From RYN-133 sp963785425 (GTDB lineage: Bacteria > Actinomycetota > Actinomycetes > Mycobacteriales > Jatrophihabitantaceae): a stretch of DNA of 64,000 nucleotides. Below are positions 51,040 through 59,515 of the stretch, piece by piece. Each line of letters opens with the position of its first letter. The first letter of the stretch is position 1. A program made the translations under genes and the position numbers. Location: assembly GCA_963785425.1 (NCBI GenBank), contig CAWAVG010000002.1, positions 310,001 through 374,000 of the forward strand. Reading direction: 5' to 3'. Under the pieces are notes generated by a model. It had not been told where the DNA came from and made no database searches. It was given only the letters and a program-made list of their open reading frames with translations.

Positions 51040-51857
51040 TCACGCGACGGCGTCGCGGCGAGCGCGCCGGCACACCACTGCTGCTGATCCCGCCCGCAGC
51101 CGTCGGTGCCGCACTGCTCGTCGTCCCGGCCGTCGCCCTCGTGGTGCGCGCGCCGTGGAGCGAGCTGGAATCGATCTACCGCGAGTACCGGTTCTGGGAT
51201 GCGTTGCGCATCTCGATGGAGACCTCGCTCGAGGTGACGGTCATCAGCCTCGTGCTGGGGACCCCGCTCGCCTGGATCCTGGCCCGGCGCTCCTTCCCCG
51301 GGAAATCCCTGCTGCGGGCCGCGGTCACCCTGCCGCTCGTGCTGCCGCCTGTCGTCGGCGGGATCGCGCTCTTCTTCGCGCTCGGCCAGCACGGTCTGGT
51401 CGGGCAGTACCTGTATCGATGGTTCGGGTGGAGCATTCCGTTCACCCAGTTCGGCATCGTGCTCGCGGGCACGTTCGTGTCGATGCCGTTCCTGGTGGTC
51501 ACCGTCGAGGGCGCCATGCGCACTGCCGACCGTGGTCTCGAAGAAGCCGCCGCGACCCTTGGTGCTTCGCGCTGGCGCGTGTTCAGCCGGGTCACCATCC
51601 CGTTGATCGCCCCGTCGCTCGTGCTCGGATCGGTGTTGTGCTGGGCGCGCGCGATCGGAGAGTTCGGAGCCACCACCATCTTCGGCGGGAACATCGCCGG
51701 ATCGACGCTCACGATGCCGGTGCTCGTGTTGCGCGTGTTCCAGGTCAGCGGTGACCCAGCAGGGGCGACCGCCCTCAGCCTGCCGCTCATGGCGGTTGCG
51801 ATAGTTGTGCTCGTGACGCTGCGCGACAAGTGGTTGCGATCCGTACCGGTCTCATGA
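51036..51857 (+). CDS. modB: ModB: molybdate ABC transporter permease
   Basis: A 273-residue membrane protein from GTG 51036, with about six helices. The EAA loop that contacts the ATPase reads LEEAAATLGASRWRVFSRVT. PLVLPPVVGGIALFFALG and ARAIGEFGATTIFGGNI are hallmark ModB/CysW segments. It forms the channel with ModA and ModC. Confidence 0.93.
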   Translation: MITRRRRGERAGTPLLLIPPAAVGAALLVVPAVALVVRAPWSELESIYREYRFWDALRISMETSLEVTVISLVLGTPLAWILARRSFPGKSLLRAAVTLPLVLPPVVGGIALFFALGQHGLVGQYLYRWFGWSIPFTQFGIVLAGTFVSMPFLVVTVEGAMRTADRGLEEAAATLGASRWRVFSRVTIPLIAPSLVLGSVLCWARAIGEFGATTIFGGNIAGSTLTMPVLVLRVFQVSGDPAGATALSLPLMAVAIVVLVTLRDKWLRSVPVS

Positions 51858-51864
51858 GCCGGCC

Positions 51865-52929
51865 ATGAGCCTGGACTTCGCTGCGACGGTGTCGCGCGAG
51901 GCATTCACGCTGCACGCCGACCTATCGGTGGAGCCCGGTGAGGTACTGGCGGTGCTCGGGCCGAACGGCGCGGGCAAGACGACGTTGTTGCGCGCGGTCG
52001 TTGGGTTGGTCGCCGTCGACACGGGCTCGATCTCGCTGGACGGACGCGTGCTCGACGCACCCTCCGAAGGGGTTTTCGTCGCACCCGAACAACGCGGGAT
52101 CGGCGTCGTGTTCCAGGAACATCGGTTGTTCCCGCACCTGCGCGTCGTCGACAACGTGGCCTTCGGCCCGCGCTCGAAAGGAACATCGCGGTCGGAGGCG
52201 CGCGCTGCCGCGATGGCGTGGATCACCAGGCTCGGCCTGGCCGAGTACGCGAATCGGCATCCCGCACGGCTGTCGGGCGGACAGGCCCAACGCGTCGCGC
52301 TCGCTCGCGCCCTCGCCGCGGTACCGAAGGCCCTGCTGCTCGACGAGCCGCTCGCCGCGCTCGACGTGCAGACCCGCGCCGAGGTGCAGAGCGAGCTGCG
52401 CGACCACCTCGCCGCCTTCGAGGGCCCGACGCTGTTGGTCACGCACGACCCTGTCGAGGCCCTCGTGCTGGCAACGACGATCGCGGTTCTCGAGAACGGC
52501 GCGGTGGTGCAGCAGGGCACGCCCGCCGAGATCAGCAGCCGTCCGGTCACCGCGTACGTCGCGAGGCTCGTCGGCGTGAATCTCTATCGCGGGACGGCGG
52601 CCGCCGGGACGGTGCGACTCGACGGCGGGGGAGAGCTCTCGGCCGTGGACGCTCCCGACGGGCGCATCTTCGTCGCGGTGCGCCCGTCGGCGTTCACCGT
52701 GCACACGGAGCGGCCGCACGCGAGCAGCGCGCGCATCGTGTGGCCCGGGACGGTGCGCACCCTCGCACCGCTGGCCGATCGCGTGCGGCTGACCGTCGAG
52801 ACCGAACATCCGGTGCTCGTCGACATCACGCCGGCAGCGTTGGCAGAGTTGCAGCTGAGCCCCGGTGGCGCGGTGTGGCTCACCGCCAAGGCCACCGACG
52901 TGGCGGCGTACCCCGACGTGGCACGCTGA
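51865..52929 (+). CDS. modC: ModC: molybdate ABC transporter ATPase
   Basis: A 354-residue ATPase: Walker A GPNGAGKT (about residue 35), Q-loop VFQEHRLFPHL, signature LSGGQAQR, Walker B LLLDEPLAAL, H-loop VTHDPVEA. A C-terminal TOBE domain (about 280-350) probably senses molybdate and inhibits transport at high concentration. It starts seven bases after modB. Confidence 0.94.
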   Translation: MSLDFAATVSREAFTLHADLSVEPGEVLAVLGPNGAGKTTLLRAVVGLVAVDTGSISLDGRVLDAPSEGVFVAPEQRGIGVVFQEHRLFPHLRVVDNVAFGPRSKGTSRSEARAAAMAWITRLGLAEYANRHPARLSGGQAQRVALARALAAVPKALLLDEPLAALDVQTRAEVQSELRDHLAAFEGPTLLVTHDPVEALVLATTIAVLENGAVVQQGTPAEISSRPVTAYVARLVGVNLYRGTAAAGTVRLDGGGELSAVDAPDGRIFVAVRPSAFTVHTERPHASSARIVWPGTVRTLAPLADRVRLTVETEHPVLVDITPAALAELQLSPGGAVWLTAKATDVAAYPDVAR

Positions 52930-52933
52930 ACGG

Positions 52934-53752
52934 GTGCCTGAACCGACCAGCCCGGCGAACGTTCCCACGGTCACCGTGCGCTACTGGGCCGGCGCGCGGC
53001 GCGCGGCCGGACGCGATACCGAGCTGATCGCCGCGCCGACCGTCGGCCGGTTGCGGTCGCTGTTGGCGGCACGCCCGGAGCTGCGCCAGGTCTGCGCCGT
53101 CGCGTCCTTTCTCGTCGACGGCCGGCAGGCGGGCGACGCCACTGCGCTGAGCGACGGCATCGAGGTCGATCTGCTTCCGCCGTTCGCCGGCGGTAGCGCC
53201 CCGTTGATCGTCGCCATCGGCGGCTCGACGCGGCCGGAGTCGCTCACGAACCAGCTGCTCGCCCGCTGCCTGATCGAGACCGAGGCCCTCGGCGCGCAGA
53301 CCCGTGCGGTGGTCGGGCCCGCGCTCGTAGATCTGCCGATGTACGGCGACAGCCTCGACCCTGCTGCGTCAGCAGAACTGATCGAGGCGGTGCGGGCCGC
53401 CGACTGTGTCGTGATCGGGACGCCGGGTTATCACGGCGCGATGTCGGGCCTGGTCAAGAACGCCCTCGACCACCTGGAGCTGCTGCGTGACGACCCGCGT
53501 CCCTATCTCGACGGCAAGGCCGTCGGCGCCATCGTCACCGCCTCGGGCTGGCAGGCGTGCGGCACCACCCTGGCCTCGGTGCGGGCGACCGTCCACGCCC
53601 TGCGGGGCTGGCCGACGCCGTTCGGAGTGACGGTGAACTCGGCCGAACAGGATCCCGCCGACGACATCGTCAGCGGGGCGCTGCGACTGCTCGCCGGTCA
53701 GCTGGTCGAGTTCGCGTCGTGGCGCAGATCGGTCAGTGCGTCGGTGCATTGA
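52934..53752 (+). CDS. MoaD-like sulfur carrier fused to NADPH-dependent FMN reductase (fusion may be artificial)
   Basis: A 272-residue ORF from GTG 52934, four bases after modC. Residues 1-87 are a MoaD/ThiS ubiquitin-like fold (VTVRYWAGARRAAGRD ... VDLLPPFAGG) ending in the Gly-Gly that is normally the free C-terminus. Residues 90-272 are a flavodoxin-like FMN reductase (LIVAIGGSTRPESLTN, IGTPGYHGAMSGLVKNALDH). As printed the Gly-Gly is internal and could not be thiocarboxylated. One extra G at 53193 would place TAG (53194-53196) right after GG, giving an 87-residue MoaD, and TTG 53204 would start a separate 182-residue reductase. Both lengths are normal. Confidence 0.85.
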   Translation: MPEPTSPANVPTVTVRYWAGARRAAGRDTELIAAPTVGRLRSLLAARPELRQVCAVASFLVDGRQAGDATALSDGIEVDLLPPFAGGSAPLIVAIGGSTRPESLTNQLLARCLIETEALGAQTRAVVGPALVDLPMYGDSLDPAASAELIEAVRAADCVVIGTPGYHGAMSGLVKNALDHLELLRDDPRPYLDGKAVGAIVTASGWQACGTTLASVRATVHALRGWPTPFGVTVNSAEQDPADDIVSGALRLLAGQLVEFASWRRSVSASVH

Positions 53753-54170
53753 GCCCGAGTCGCTGCTGTTCGATGAACAGGCATCGGTTCTCGACGTAGA
53801 GCAGGCCCGCCTCGGAAGCGATAGCTCGTGCCTCATGCGACTCGATGTGCAACTGCAGCCACAGTGCGGTCGCGCCGGCCGCCACCGCCTGTCGTGTGAT
53901 GTCCGGCGTCTGTGCGGACGGACGGAACACGTCGACGAATTCGACCTGTTCCGGCACGTCGCCGATCGTGCGGTACACACGTTCGCCGAGGATCTCGTCC
54001 GCATGCGGGTTGACGGGGATGATGCGCCAGCCGTGCTGCTGCATGTGTGCCGGGACCGTGTGCGCGGCCTTGTGCGGCGCAGAGCTCGCGCCGACGACGG
54101 TGATCGTGGCGTAGGTGCGCAGGATCTGCTCGGCGATGTCGTCGGTGGTGCGGAAACGCTCGCTCGTCAC
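53733..54170 (-). CDS. CoA-binding domain protein (YccU-like)
   Basis: A 145-residue Rossmann protein from GTG 54170. The nucleotide loop is ITVVGASSAPHKAAHTVPAHMQQHGWRIIPVNP, then VDVFRPSAQTPDITRQAV and a conserved end LLYVENRCLFIEQQRL. It resembles the CoA-binding half of succinyl-CoA synthetase and YccU. Catalysis is not expected. It overlaps the convergent FMN reductase by 20 bases and is divergent from the YbaK-type gene across nine bases. Confidence 0.88.
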   Translation of the reverse strand: MTSERFRTTDDIAEQILRTYATITVVGASSAPHKAAHTVPAHMQQHGWRIIPVNPHADEILGERVYRTIGDVPEQVEFVDVFRPSAQTPDITRQAVAAGATALWLQLHIESHEARAIASEAGLLYVENRCLFIEQQRLGLNAPTH

Positions 54171-54179
54171 CCCTCGATT

Positions 54180-54722
54180 ATGGTCGATCTTGTGAGCTAC
54201 CCCGGAAGCCTCGAATGGCGCACTGCGCTCACCGACCTCGTCGCAGCGCCCGTCGCGCAGGCGCTGGCCGGCTGGCCACAGACCGCTCAGGTGCGTGCCG
54301 CCCCGATCGACGCCGGCCTGGCCGACACCGCCGAATTCTGCGCGCACTACGGCGTCGAGCTCGACGATTCGGCGAACTGCGTGGTGATCGCCGGCAAGCG
54401 CGGCAGCACCGTGACCTACGCGGCCTGCGTGATTCTGGCGACGACCCGTGCGGATGTGAACGGCGTGGTGCGGCGCCGACTCGGCGCCAGGAAGGCTTCC
54501 TTCGCGGCGATGGACGAAGCCGTCGAGCTGTCGGGGATGGAGTACGGCGGGATCACCCCGATCGGACTGCCCGCCGACTGGCCGGTGCTCGTCGACAGCG
54601 CCGTCGTCGAACGCGACATCGTCGTCATCGGCAGCGGGATGCGCCGCTCGAAACTCGCCCTGCCCGGCAGCGCCTTGCCCGAACTCCCCACCGCGGAGGT
54701 CATCGCCGGACTGGCGGGGTAG
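54180..54722 (+). CDS. YbaK/EbsC-family aminoacyl-tRNA deacylase-like protein
   Basis: A 180-residue protein from ATG 54180. The YbaK/ProX core is visible: CVVIAGKRGSTVTYAACVILATTRADV, GARKASFAAMDEAVELSGMEYGGITPIGLP and DIVVIGSGMRRSKLALPG. The Lys in the GKRG and ARKASF segments corresponds to residues used in the editing pocket. Such proteins hydrolyse mischarged Cys- or Ala-tRNA, in trans. Its 3' end overlaps soxR by 23 bases. Confidence 0.85.
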   Translation: MVDLVSYPGSLEWRTALTDLVAAPVAQALAGWPQTAQVRAAPIDAGLADTAEFCAHYGVELDDSANCVVIAGKRGSTVTYAACVILATTRADVNGVVRRRLGARKASFAAMDEAVELSGMEYGGITPIGLPADWPVLVDSAVVERDIVVIGSGMRRSKLALPGSALPELPTAEVIAGLAG

Positions 54723-55170
54723 CGCGGAGCGGTCGCGGCAGGTACCGGGCGCCCGGTCCCTGCTGCGCGATCACGTCCGCCGGATTCGACACCACGCACC
54801 GGTGCAGGCTCAGACACCCGCAACCGATGCACGAGTCGAGCCCGTCGCGCAGTGCGCGCAGCGCGTCGATCTGCTCGTCGAGCCGGTCGCGCCAGGTGCG
54901 CGAGAGCCGCGTCCAATCCGCCCTGGTCGGCGTGCGGCCGGCGGGGAGGGTGGCCAGCGCGGCCGCGACCTCGTCGAGGCTGAGTCCGACGTTCTGCGCT
55001 GCGCGGATGAACGCGAGGCGCCGCAACACGTGGCGCTGGTAGCGCCGTTGGTTGCCCGTGGTGCGCGTCGCGTCGATCAGGCGTGCACTCTCGTAGTAGC
55101 GCAGCGCAGACGGCGCGATACCGCTGCGGGCGGACACCTCGCCCACCGTGAGGAGATCGGTCGTTCGCAC
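54700..55170 (-). CDS. soxR: SoxR: redox-sensing MerR-family [2Fe-2S] activator
   Basis: A 156-residue regulator; GTG 55170 gives MRTTDLLTVGEVSARSGIAP, and a TTG at 55197 is less likely. The MerR helix-turn-helix is followed by the dimer helix and the cluster motif CIGCGCLSLHRC, four Cys in exact SoxR spacing. In actinobacteria SoxR responds to redox-active compounds such as quinones and phenazines and induces a few oxidoreductase and export genes. The divergent SDR and a SoxR-box-like site between them indicate the local target. Confidence 0.93.
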   Translation of the reverse strand: MRTTDLLTVGEVSARSGIAPSALRYYESARLIDATRTTGNQRRYQRHVLRRLAFIRAAQNVGLSLDEVAAALATLPAGRTPTRADWTRLSRTWRDRLDEQIDALRALRDGLDSCIGCGCLSLHRCVVSNPADVIAQQGPGARYLPRPLRATPPVRR

Positions 55171-55191
55171 GTGGTGCTCCGGTCGGCTTGA

Positions 55192-55209
55192 CTTCAAGTT
55201 GACTTCAAC
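55192..55209. promoter_or_regulatory. SoxR-box-like operator
   Basis: CTTCAAGTTGACTTCAAC matches the soxS operator CCTCAAGTTAACTTGAGG at 13 of 18 positions and is centred on the same CAAGTT-ACTT core. It lies in the 54-base gap between soxR and the divergent SDR gene and overlaps a TTGACTT -35-like word. Confidence 0.65.
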
Positions 55210-55224
55210 AATAACTATCGGGCG

Positions 55225-55926
55225 ATGACCTCTTCACCAGTAGCTCTGATCACCGGCGGATCGCGCGGGTTCGGACGCGCGCTCGCCCGGCGCCTGGCCG
55301 ATCGCGGTTGGCGCCTCGTACTCGACGGGCGCGACCGCACGGCCCTGGCGGCCGTCGTCGAAGAACTGCCGTCCGCCGTCGCCGTCGCCGGCGACGTGTC
55401 CGACGCCGCACACCGCGCCGCGCTGCTCGCAGCGGTCGAGTCCTTCGACGGCCTCGATCTGATCGTCAACAACGCCAGCGAGCTCGGCCCCAGCCCGCTG
55501 CCCCGTCTCGCCGACCATCCGCTCACCGCGCTCCGGACGGTGTACGAGACGAACGTGCTCGCACCGCTCGACCTCGTGCAGCGCATGCTCCCGCTGTTAC
55601 GAGCCTCGTCCGGGACGGTGCTGAACGTCAGTTCCGACGCGGCGGTCGAGGCCTATCCGGGGTGGGGCGGTTACGGCTCGTCGAAGGCCGCGCTCGACCA
55701 CCTCTCCGCGGTGCTGGGCGTCGAGGAGACCGCGGTGCGGGTCTATGCGGTCGACCCGGGCGACATGCGCACCGACATGCACCAGCGGGCGTTCCCGGGC
55801 GAGGACATCTCAGACCGGCCGCTGCCGGACGAGGTCGTGCCGGCGGTCCTGCACCTGCTCGACGTCGCACCGGCCAGCGGTCGTTACCGCGCCGCCGACT
55901 GGGCAGTGGCGAGGACGTCGGCATGA
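55225..55926 (+). CDS. short-chain dehydrogenase/reductase, probable SoxR target
   Basis: A 233-residue SDR: cofactor loop LITGGSRGFGRALARRL, NNASELGP, catalytic YGSSKAALDHLSAVLG with Ser upstream (LNVSSDAAVEAYPGWGGYG), and RTDMHQRAFPGEDI. An Arg after the glycine loop (GSRGFGR) and DGRDR after strand 2 suggest NADPH. It may reduce a quinone or carbonyl formed under redox stress, inferred from its SoxR box. Its stop overlaps the QueA-like gene (ATGA). Confidence 0.9.
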   Translation: MTSSPVALITGGSRGFGRALARRLADRGWRLVLDGRDRTALAAVVEELPSAVAVAGDVSDAAHRAALLAAVESFDGLDLIVNNASELGPSPLPRLADHPLTALRTVYETNVLAPLDLVQRMLPLLRASSGTVLNVSSDAAVEAYPGWGGYGSSKAALDHLSAVLGVEETAVRVYAVDPGDMRTDMHQRAFPGEDISDRPLPDEVVPAVLHLLDVAPASGRYRAADWAVARTSA

Positions 55927-56915
55927 GAGAGGCATCGGCACCAGCGACCACCCGCGACGACGTCCGGCTGCTCGTTGCCCGTCCTGGCGAGCTCCGGCAC
56001 GAACCGTTCGCGCGGTTCGGGGCGCAGCTCTCGCCCGGCGACCTTGTCGTGGTGAACACGTCGGGCACCGTCGCCGCCGCCGTCGACGCGACCCGCAGTG
56101 ACGGGCGTCCGGTCACGGTGCACTTCTCCACCGCTCTCGAGCGGGGGGAGTGGGTCGTCGAGGTGCGTCCGCGTCGCAGGCCGACCGGCCCGGTCGACGA
56201 CCTGCGCCCCGGCGAGCACCTCGACCTGCCGCACGGCGTGGTGCTGAGCGTCGGTGACCCGCATCCGGCCGGCCAGACGCGGCTGTGGGAGGCGCGCGTG
56301 CCCGTCGACGGCGGGGTGATCGCCTACCTGGCGCGGGTCGGGCGCCCGGTCCGCTACGGCTACGTGCGCGCGCGCCCGCCGCTGACGGCTTACCAGACCG
56401 TGTTCGCGCGCGAACCGGGGAGCGCCGAGATGCCCAGCGCCGGCCGTCCGTTCACACCGGAGATCGTGACCGACCTGGCCGTTCGCGGCGTGACCATCGC
56501 GCCGGTGCTGCTGCACACCGGTGTCTCGTCGCAGGACGTCGGCGAACCTCCGCAGCCGGAGCGGTTCCGCGTGAGCGAACCCACGGCGCGCCTGGTCAAC
56601 ATGACCCGCGCCTGGGGAGGCCGCGTCGTCGCCGTCGGCACCACGGTCACGCGCGCTCTCGAGAGCGCCGCGGATGGCGACGGCGTGGTGCGCGCGGCAG
56701 CGGGCTGGACCGATCTCGTGCTCGGACGACAGCGCCCGGCCCGGGTCGTGGGCGGGCTCGTCACGGGCTGGCACGCGCCAGGAGCGTCGCACCTGCACCT
56801 GCTCGAGGCCGTGGCCGGCGCCGAGCTCGTCGAGGCCGCGTACGCGGAGGCAGCGCGCGCCGACTACTTGTGGCACGAGTTCGGCGACAGCTGCCTACTG
56901 CTGCCCGACGAATGA
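55923..56915 (+). CDS. QueA-like S-adenosylmethionine ribosyltransferase-isomerase family protein
   Basis: A 330-residue protein with the QueA fold: SPGDLVVVNTSGTVAAAVDA, PLTAYQTVFAREPGSAEMPSAG, TDLAVRGVTIAPVLLHTGVSS, and TVTRALESAAD towards the end. QueA transfers ribose from SAM to 7-aminomethyl-7-deazaguanine in tRNA. Canonical QueA begins with a longer N-terminus, and no tgt, queC/D/E or queG gene is near. Actinobacterial paralogues of this type occur outside queuosine operons, so the substrate may differ. ATG 55923. Confidence 0.85.
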   Translation: MREASAPATTRDDVRLLVARPGELRHEPFARFGAQLSPGDLVVVNTSGTVAAAVDATRSDGRPVTVHFSTALERGEWVVEVRPRRRPTGPVDDLRPGEHLDLPHGVVLSVGDPHPAGQTRLWEARVPVDGGVIAYLARVGRPVRYGYVRARPPLTAYQTVFAREPGSAEMPSAGRPFTPEIVTDLAVRGVTIAPVLLHTGVSSQDVGEPPQPERFRVSEPTARLVNMTRAWGGRVVAVGTTVTRALESAADGDGVVRAAAGWTDLVLGRQRPARVVGGLVTGWHAPGASHLHLLEAVAGAELVEAAYAEAARADYLWHEFGDSCLLLPDE

Positions 56916-57692
56916 CAGCAGTGCGTCGTGTAACAGCCCGTTGCTCGCCGCGGCTCCGGGCCCTTGGACGCCGTCGACACCGTCGAGGGCGCTGAATCGG
57001 CCGCCCGCCTCGGTGACGATCGGCGCGAGCGCGGCCATGTCCCACAACGACAGGTCGACCTCGGCGGCGATGTCGACCGCGCCCTCGGCCACCAGGAGGT
57101 AGGACCAGAAGTCACCGTAGGCCCGCGTGCGCCAGCAGGCGTCCATCAGCTGAAGGAAGCGGTCGCGGCGACCGATGTCGGCCCACCCAGACAGTGAGGC
57201 ATAGGACAGGCTCGCGTCGGCGAGGTCGCCGACCCGGGACACGGATATGCGCCGCGGTGCGGCGCCGAGCGCGCTCGTCCACGCGCCGGTGCCGGATGCC
57301 GCCCACCACCGCCGCGCCAGTGCGGGCGCGCAGACCATGCCGACGACGGGACGGGCACCGTCGAGCAATGCGATCAGCGTCGCCCAGACCGGCACGCCGC
57401 GGACGAAGTTCTTGGTGCCGTCGATCGGGTCGATGACCCACCGACGCGCGCCCGTGCCCTGCGAACCGAACTCCTCACCCGACACCGCGTCGCCCGGGCG
57501 GTGCTCGGCGAGCAGATCCCGGATCGCCACCTCAACGGCCCGGTCGGCATCGGTGACGGGGGTGAGGTCGGGTTTGGCCTCGACGGCGAGATCGGCCGCG
57601 CCGAAACGCGCCGACGTGATCGCGTCGGCCGCATCGCCGAGACGTGCCGCCAACTCGAGGTCGCTCGCCAAGTCCTGCGCCACGCGCTGCAC
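56895..57692 (-). CDS. hisN: HisN: histidinol-phosphate phosphatase (inositol monophosphatase fold)
   Basis: A 265-residue enzyme of the Li-sensitive phosphatase family. Metal motifs: SGEEFG, WVIDPIDGTKNFVRGVPVWATLIAL and the late SLWDMAALAPIVTEAGG. FVRGVPVWATLIAL matches the actinobacterial HisN branch rather than general inositol phosphatases. It dephosphorylates L-histidinol phosphate, the penultimate step of histidine synthesis. Its 3' end overlaps the convergent QueA-like gene by 21 bases. Confidence 0.87.
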   Translation of the reverse strand: MQRVAQDLASDLELAARLGDAADAITSARFGAADLAVEAKPDLTPVTDADRAVEVAIRDLLAEHRPGDAVSGEEFGSQGTGARRWVIDPIDGTKNFVRGVPVWATLIALLDGARPVVGMVCAPALARRWWAASGTGAWTSALGAAPRRISVSRVGDLADASLSYASLSGWADIGRRDRFLQLMDACWRTRAYGDFWSYLLVAEGAVDIAAEVDLSLWDMAALAPIVTEAGGRFSALDGVDGVQGPGAAASNGLLHDALLSFVGQQ

Positions 57693-57706
57693 GTTACCGT
57701 CGGGTG

Positions 57707-58000
57707 GTGACCAGCACGCCTCCCGATCCCGCCGAGGTCGCGAAGGTGTTGCGCTCGTTCTTCACAGGCGACGTGCTGCAGTCGATGCCGCGGCCGGGAC
57801 GCAAGCGGCGGATCGTGCTCGAACACATCGCCCAGCTGTTCGATCCGGGTCGGCGCTACGACGAGGTGGACGTGAACCTCGCGCTGCGGCAGGTGTGGCC
57901 GCATGACGTCGCGGCGCTGCGCCGCTATCTCGTCGACGAAGGACTCCTCGACCGCGCGGGCGGGGAGTATTGGCGGATCGGCGGACCGGTCGATGTCTGA
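57707..58000 (+). CDS. DUF2087 protein
   Basis: A 97-residue protein from GTG 57707. The DUF2087 pattern is clear: LRSFFTGDVLQSMPRPGRKR, VLEHIAQLFDPGRRYDEVDVN, and LRRYLVDEGLLDRAGGEYWR. The small helical winged-helix-like fold is often fused to regulators, so nucleic-acid binding is likely. It is divergent from hisN across 14 bases and 15 bases before the aminotransferase gene. Confidence 0.85.
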   Translation: MTSTPPDPAEVAKVLRSFFTGDVLQSMPRPGRKRRIVLEHIAQLFDPGRRYDEVDVNLALRQVWPHDVAALRRYLVDEGLLDRAGGEYWRIGGPVDV

Positions 58001-58015
58001 CAGCGAGGGATCACG

Positions 58016-59176
58016 ATGACCACCGAACTGCGTCGCAGCGTCCGCGGGGGAGTGCCCGCGTTCCAGGTCATGCGCGTGATCGACGCGGTGAGCAAGCGGC
58101 GTGCGGCGGGCCTGTCCGTCATCGATCTCTCGGCGGGCCAGCCGTCGACGCCCGCACCGGAAGCCGTGCGCCGTGCGGCCACCGAGACCATCGCCGGAGA
58201 TCGCATCGGCTACACGAACGCGCTCGGGATCGCACCCCTGCGCGAGGCGATCGCCGCGCACTACGCGCACACCGACTCGATCGCGGTCTCGCCGTCGAAC
58301 GTCGCGGTGACCACGGGGTCGTCCAGCGGCTTTCTCTACGCCTTCCTCGCCGCCTTCGACGCCGGCGACACCGTCGCCATGGCACGTCCGGGCTACCCGG
58401 CCTATCGCAACATGCTGGCCGCCCTCGGCTGCCAGGTGATCGAGTTGCCGTGCGGACCGGACACCCGGTTCCAACCCACAGTCGCGCATCTCGAGACGCT
58501 CGCCGAGCCACCGGCCGGCCTCGTGCTCGCCTCACCCGCGAACCCGACCGGCACCATGGTCGATGCCGCCGAACTCGCCGCACTCACCACCTGGTGCGAC
58601 GCACACGGCACGCGACTGATCAGCGACGAGATCTATCACGGCATCACCTTCGGTGTCGCTGCCGCGTCGGCCTGGCGCACCAGTCGCAGCGCCGTCGTCG
58701 TGAACAGCTTCTCGAAGTACTTCTCGATGACCGGATGGCGCATCGGCTGGCTGCTCGTCCCCGACGACCTGATCGACCCGGTCGACCGACTGGCCGGAAA
58801 CTTTGCCATTTGTCCGCCGGCCCTTTCGCAACACGCCGCAGTCGCCGCATTCGACGCCTATTCGGAATTGGACGCCAATGTTGCGCGATATTCGGCGAAT
58901 CGTGCAATGGCGTTGGAAGCGCTTCCCCAGATCGGCCTGGACCGATTGGCGCCGGCCGACGGCGCTTTCTACATGTATGCCGACGTTTCGCGCTGGACGG
59001 ACGATTCCCTCTCGTTCGTCTTCCGTGCCCTGGACGAGTGCGGCGTCGCGCTGGCGCCGGGAGTCGATTTCGACCCGCTCGACGGTGGGCGATTCGTCCG
59101 GATGTGCTTCGCCGGTGATGCCGCCGAGATCGGGCAGGGAATCGCCCGACTCGGTCAATGGCTGACGTCCCAATGA
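58016..59176 (+). CDS. class I/II PLP-dependent aminotransferase
   Basis: A 386-residue fold type I enzyme. It shows IDLSAGQPSTPAPEAV, NPTGTMVDAAELAALTTWC, the Asp/Tyr motif LISDEIYHGI and the PLP-lysine loop VVNSFSKYFSMTGWRIGW. It belongs to the aspartate/tyrosine aminotransferase-like branch (AspC/YbdL-like); the amino acid is not readable. ATG 58016 follows GAGGG. GC drops visibly near 58.8-58.95 kb. Confidence 0.9.
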   Translation: MTTELRRSVRGGVPAFQVMRVIDAVSKRRAAGLSVIDLSAGQPSTPAPEAVRRAATETIAGDRIGYTNALGIAPLREAIAAHYAHTDSIAVSPSNVAVTTGSSSGFLYAFLAAFDAGDTVAMARPGYPAYRNMLAALGCQVIELPCGPDTRFQPTVAHLETLAEPPAGLVLASPANPTGTMVDAAELAALTTWCDAHGTRLISDEIYHGITFGVAAASAWRTSRSAVVVNSFSKYFSMTGWRIGWLLVPDDLIDPVDRLAGNFAICPPALSQHAAVAAFDAYSELDANVARYSANRAMALEALPQIGLDRLAPADGAFYMYADVSRWTDDSLSFVFRALDECGVALAPGVDFDPLDGGRFVRMCFAGDAAEIGQGIARLGQWLTSQ

Positions 59177-59350
59177 CCGTCCAATGATCGCAACGGCGAC
59201 CCGAATGCGGTCGATCTTCGGCAAACTTTGATCGGGTCGCCCGAGCTTTGGTCCGGTTTTTCGGATCTTGTCCGATCGACTTTCGCGATTCTCACAAGGA
59301 ATTCGCAAATGGCTGTTGCGGGGGCGTAAAAAGTGGGAAGACAGTGAGGC

Positions 59351-59503
59351 GTGACCGACTTCGTGAACCCCTCAGCGACCTCGTCGGGACGCACCATCGC
59401 ACGGCGTCCGATGGCATACTGGGCGGCGCTGGCCGTCCTGCTGATCTTCGCCAGCTCGACGCTGGCGCTCTGGGCGGCGACCTACCTCGCAGACCTGGTG
59501 TGA
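59351..59503 (+). CDS. small single-span membrane protein (50 aa)
   Basis: GTG 59351 opens 50 codons ending TGA 59503: a polar start (MTDFVNPSATSSGRTIARRP), then one hydrophobic helix (AYWAALAVLLIFASSTLALW) and a short tail. It lies 15 bases before the end of the convergent MOSC gene. The positive-inside pattern (Arg before the helix) and good coding bias suggest that it is real. Function unknown. Confidence 0.5.
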   Translation: MTDFVNPSATSSGRTIARRPMAYWAALAVLLIFASSTLALWAATYLADLV

Positions 59504-59515
59504 CCGAGACCCCCG

